From Bacteroidia bacterium (GTDB lineage: Bacteria > Bacteroidota > Ignavibacteria > SZUA-365): 64,000 bases of DNA. Location of the stretch: assembly GCA_027493955.1 (NCBI GenBank), contig JAOSJT010000001.1, forward strand, positions 3,087,131 through 3,151,130. Reading direction: 5' to 3'. Positions 61,696 to 64,000 of the stretch are shown one piece after another. Within the stretch, counting starts at the first letter, position 1, and each line of letters begins with the position of its first letter. The position numbers and the translations under genes were made by a program. The notes under the pieces are model-generated. The model saw nothing but the letters and a program-made list of their open reading frames with translations, was not told the DNA's origin and made no database searches.

Positions 61696-62370
61696 TCAGC
61701 CCAAGGTCTCGAGACGAGTCAACCAATCGTTAAAATGCGGACAAGCGGCACGCAAGCGCTGGAGACCTATCGCTTCCGCGATGAGCGGACCTGCTGTTGA
61801 TTTCGCCGCCGCATACTCAGGTATCTGCCCAATGATGCGCCTGCTCGGAGCAGTTTCAAAATTGTCGTTGATCAGTTCGGGCTCTGTTTGCTGTGCTATC
61901 GCGGCCAAATTCTGGAGCGGCCCGTCACCGCAATTAAGCAATCCTCGGAATTGCTCCGGATCCACAAAGAGGAGCGCTTCGAACTCATGCAATTGTACAT
62001 AGGGTATGAATCTCGGATCAGCGATATCGGCGGAGAAGGCTTGTTCCAGTTCTGCCACCCGGTCGTACGGCCGGGGGCGATGCATCTCTGACTCTGCTCT
62101 TCCGGGAAAATCCCCGGGAAGCCCATAGAGATCGATCATCGTGGTGAAGTACACATCCCTGCCGGGGTTCTGCGTCAGGAAACGTACAATATCATTTTTC
62201 ATCTGTACGTACTTTCGGATCCCGCCACGATGCACATGCTGCCTTTTCCGGGCGTTCGCGATCAGTACAGGATGAACCTGTATATCCCTGCGCAACAGGT
62301 GCTCGTTCAGCGTGCTTCCAGCCCACGTCTGCTCGGTAGGACCTTCAGCAAAAAGATACAACCGTGACAT
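61696..62370 (-). CDS. DUF4276 (TOPRIM-like) protein, partner of the upstream ATPase
   Basis: 224 aa, ATG at 62370 overlapping the ATPase stop (ATGA). LYLFAEGPTEQTW at the N-terminus carries the E-G-x-T-E motif of TOPRIM-like nucleases, followed by VYFTTMIDLYGLPGDFPG (acidic second motif) and YVQLHEFEALLFVDPEQF, the HEFEALLF signature of DUF4276. Known ATPase plus TOPRIM pairs (PARIS AriA/AriB, OLD/Gabija-like) are anti-phage systems in which the ATPase restrains the toxic effector. By analogy this is probably the effector; that is inference. No link to sugar synthesis. Confidence 0.88.
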   Translation of the reverse strand: MSRLYLFAEGPTEQTWAGSTLNEHLLRRDIQVHPVLIANARKRQHVHRGGIRKYVQMKNDIVRFLTQNPGRDVYFTTMIDLYGLPGDFPGRAESEMHRPRPYDRVAELEQAFSADIADPRFIPYVQLHEFEALLFVDPEQFRGLLNCGDGPLQNLAAIAQQTEPELINDNFETAPSRRIIGQIPEYAAAKSTAGPLIAEAIGLQRLRAACPHFNDWLTRLETLG

Positions 62371-63473
62371 CAGAAGGGGCCGCCGCCGAAGACGTTTTTC
62401 TCCCACACGTCGCCGAGTGTGTATTCTTCAAGCCATGACTCCAATGCGTCGGGATCCGGTCTGGAGAAACGCGTACCGCGACTCACTTTCTGAACAATCA
62501 CGATATCATTGCGGTCGAAGTGATCAAGTAAGCCGGGTGATTGTGTACTAATCATGACTTGCGTATTCATTGCGGCCTGCTTCATCACCGAAGCGATCAC
62601 ATTCAACGCATACGGATGAAGGCCCAATTCTGGTTCGTCTACGATAATCAGATCCGGAGTTGAATCCACTGGCTGCAGAAAGAGTGTGATCAGGCAGATG
62701 GATCTCAATGTTCCATCCGAGAGTTGATGAGGCCCAAACACCTGATCGGAGCCGGTTTCTTTCCAATTGAGGATGATGTCTTTCTTCTCGGTTCCTGCGG
62801 GTTCCAGATCGAAATCGTCGAAGTATGGTGCGATCAATCGTATGTGCTTCACGATGCGATGGTACTGCTTCGGGTCGGCCTCGTTCTTCAATTTGTACAG
62901 GACGGCGGCCAGGTTGCCCGCGTCCGGCATGAGAAAGCGCGAATCACCGATATAGCAATGCTGTCGGACACGCGCGGTTGACGAGGTGTCGTGGAAGTGA
63001 TATACACGACAGCGACTGAGAAGGTACCTGAATACTTTCGCCACCTCGTCGCCTTCCTCGGCAGCGTCTCCTATGCGTGTTTCAAGCTGGCCTGCCCCGA
63101 GTGATTTTTCAACGGGTCTGACCTGATCGGTTTTACGATACCGCAGGGTCTCGTCAGCGAATACCAGCGTATCCCCGGCCGCATGAAAGAGACGCATTGA
63201 ATACTCATCCTCCGCCCCATCCAGCTCGAATTTCAGCGTCGCCTCCAACTGCGGCGTCTGCTTTGGTCCGTACGAAAGAATGGTTTGCGCTCGCCCGGAA
63301 ACACCGATGTGTATCTGCAATCGTTGGGCCATCATCTCATTGAGAAAACGGAAAAACGCGATGAGATTACTTTTTCCCGCTCCGTTGGCACCAACGAGCA
63401 CATTCATACGACTGAGGCGCACCTCAGAGTCGCAGAGAGACTTGAATCCCTTGATGTGCAGGTGGGTTAGCAT
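62370..63473 (-). CDS. AAA/ABC-type (RecF/SMC-like) ATPase, partner of DUF4276
   Basis: 367 aa, ATG at 63473. LTHLHIKGFKSL start and VLVGANGAGKSNLIAFF Walker A, characteristic of AAA_21/AAA_15 ATPases. A middle helical/variable part follows (YHFHDTSSTARVRQHCYI). The signature is GPHQLSDGTLRSICLITL, the Walker B is LIIVDEPELGLHPYAL, and the late VMISTQSPGLLDHF is the switch/H-loop. No long coiled coil is present, so it is not a classical SMC. With DUF4276 it forms a two-gene unit like AriA/AriB of PARIS. It starts the minus-strand run in this window. Confidence 0.9.
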   Translation of the reverse strand: MLTHLHIKGFKSLCDSEVRLSRMNVLVGANGAGKSNLIAFFRFLNEMMAQRLQIHIGVSGRAQTILSYGPKQTPQLEATLKFELDGAEDEYSMRLFHAAGDTLVFADETLRYRKTDQVRPVEKSLGAGQLETRIGDAAEEGDEVAKVFRYLLSRCRVYHFHDTSSTARVRQHCYIGDSRFLMPDAGNLAAVLYKLKNEADPKQYHRIVKHIRLIAPYFDDFDLEPAGTEKKDIILNWKETGSDQVFGPHQLSDGTLRSICLITLFLQPVDSTPDLIIVDEPELGLHPYALNVIASVMKQAAMNTQVMISTQSPGLLDHFDRNDIVIVQKVSRGTRFSRPDPDALESWLEEYTLGDVWEKNVFGGGPF

Positions 63474-63524
63474 GTGGATTTACGATGGTGGATGGACGAT
63501 TGACGAATGACGATTGACGATTTG
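63474..63524. repeat. Degenerate gattgacgatttg repeat upstream of the ATPase gene
   Basis: tttacgatggtggatggacg, gattgacgaatgacg and gattgacgatttg: same family as 2503-2541. The ATPase promoter must lie in or beyond this repeat; none is obvious. Confidence 0.6.
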
Positions 63525-63586
63525 CCTGCCCGCCGAAGCATCGTACGTGTTTGGCACGACCGTTGTTGGAAGAGGGCGAAGGCGGG
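63525..63586. repeat. Solitary 62-bp palindrome-ended element
   Basis: Begins cctgcccgccgaagcatc and ends aggcggg, and is exactly 62 bp, as each unit of the array at 5654-6025. The interior differs (cgtacgtgtttggcacgacc) but keeps ggcac-accgt. Flanked by cgatttg/acgattt. Confidence 0.85.
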
Positions 63587-63654
63587 ACGATTTACTCAGT
63601 GAAGTTAGGCCTGGCAGGGTGCTATTTGTGGAAATCCGGAGGCAGCGTTTCAGC

Positions 63655-63858
63655 TCATGCAACGTCTTTACCGTCGGTATTGTCCCCGGTATCGTCAAGC
63701 TTCCAGATATATGCGGGCTCGCCTCGTGCGCGGAGCAATGGTGCGGCGATGGTTTGAAGCTTGATGAGGATACGGACTTTCTCTTCAATCGGAAGCCTGG
63801 CCAGGGCGAGGCGTCGCTTCTCTTTCGCTGCAAGGATACGTTGCAGCTCCGGGTTCAT
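63655..63858 (-). CDS. Small conserved-looking protein of unknown function
   Basis: 67 aa from the ATG at 63858 (a GTG three codons upstream is open). NPELQRILAAKEKRRLALAR then LPIEEKVRILIKLQTIAAPL and RARGEPAYIWKLDD: a highly charged amphipathic helical protein with a Trp-containing tail. Small proteins with this opening (L-Q-x-I-L-x-x-K ... R-x-x-L-A-x-L-P-x-x-E-K) are often found beside nucleotidyltransferase-like toxin genes, but no such partner is visible here. Function unknown. Confidence 0.6.
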   Translation of the reverse strand: MNPELQRILAAKEKRRLALARLPIEEKVRILIKLQTIAAPLLRARGEPAYIWKLDDTGDNTDGKDVA

Positions 63859-63905
63859 TACTTTCACCTATGCTCCCGTAGTCGAAGGAGGAGATTTGCG
63901 ATTTG

Positions 63906-63967
63906 CCTGCCCGCCGAAGCATCGTACGTGTTTGGCACAACCTTTGTTGGAAGTGGGCGTAGGCGGG
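63906..63967. repeat. Second solitary 62-bp palindrome-ended element
   Basis: Begins cctgcccgccgaagcatc, ends taggcggg; 62 bp, about 55 of 62 positions the same as 63525-63586. The small gene at 63655 lies between the two copies, which are in the same orientation. Followed by gattcacgattcacg-type short repeats to the window end. Confidence 0.85.
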
Positions 63968-64000
63968 ACGATTCACGATTCACGTTTAACGTTTAACGTT

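Noticed and set aside
61619-61726. 36-residue N-terminal extension of the WlbA-like protein
   Set aside because: It would begin at a TTG inside the DUF4276 gene and read through repeats; not a credible natural start.

Overview
This 64-kb window is one long surface-polysaccharide biosynthesis region. Nearly every gene lies on the minus strand, so it reads from about 63.5 kb down to 1. It suggests a Gram-negative member of the FCB group (Bacteroidota, possibly an Ignavibacteria/Kapabacteria-like lineage). The evidence is a TonB-dependent receptor with an N-terminal carboxypeptidase-regulatory-like domain, a Wzi-type capsule outer-membrane barrel, a TTTG-N19-TATATTTG promoter of the Bacteroidetes type upstream of the capD-like gene, a four-helix-bundle (23S IVS-type) protein, and many short tandem and palindromic repeats at gene borders. 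I cannot name the genus from sequence alone. I saw no rRNA, tRNA, transposase or CRISPR array.

Layout in transcription order. 63.5-61.7 kb: a RecF/SMC-like ATPase and a DUF4276 TOPRIM-like protein with overlapping stop and start codons (a PARIS-like defence candidate), after a small 67-aa protein. 61.6-52.2 kb: a WlbA/WbpB-type dehydrogenase, a GtrB-like GT2, a GT-C membrane protein, a DegT aminotransferase, an O-antigen polymerase/ligase-like protein, the ABC exporter Wzm/Wzt and a PglD/NeuD-type acetyltransferase. 52.2-46.9 kb: an AT-rich block with an aminotransferase, a GT2, two methyltransferases and a GT4. 46.8-29.3 kb: a tightly packed run of GT4, GT2 and GT-C glycosyltransferases with a second polymerase/ligase-like protein and an acetyltransferase; many neighbours overlap as ATGA. 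29.2-18.5 kb: a methyltransferase, a frameshifted DegT aminotransferase, a PglC-like phosphoglycosyl transferase, a plus-strand DUF559 gene, Wzi, a CapD/PglF-like dehydratase, and gmd/fcl for GDP-L-fucose. 18.3-9.3 kb: a GT-C protein, a fucosyltransferase-like protein, an FkbM methyltransferase pseudogene, an AT-rich GT87-like gene and three more GT-C proteins. 9.1-1 kb: asnB, a 1.7-kb repeat region, a WecA/TagO-like transferase, ugd, rfbC, more repeats and a cut-off TonB receptor.

How the genes fit together (inference): two initiating enzymes (WecA-like and PglC-like) load the first sugar on undecaprenyl phosphate. Ugd, Gmd/Fcl, CapD, WlbA and the DegT/NeuD pairs make uronic, fucose and amino-sugar donors. 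Cytoplasmic GT2/GT4 enzymes extend the chain. Two polyprenyl-phosphate-sugar synthases (GtrB-like and DPM-like), each next to a GT-C gene, could supply the unusually many GT-C enzymes in the periplasm. Wzm/Wzt exports and Wzi acts at the outer membrane.

The most unusual content is repetitive. There is a 15-copy, indel-free 71-bp array with two conserved hairpins, a 62-bp palindrome-ended element both in tandem and as solitary copies of exactly 62 bp, and GC-rich palindromic elements inserted in frame inside coding sequences (asnB, fcl, an aminotransferase, DUF559). In the aminotransferase a G4/G5 difference between two repeat units accounts for the whole frameshift.
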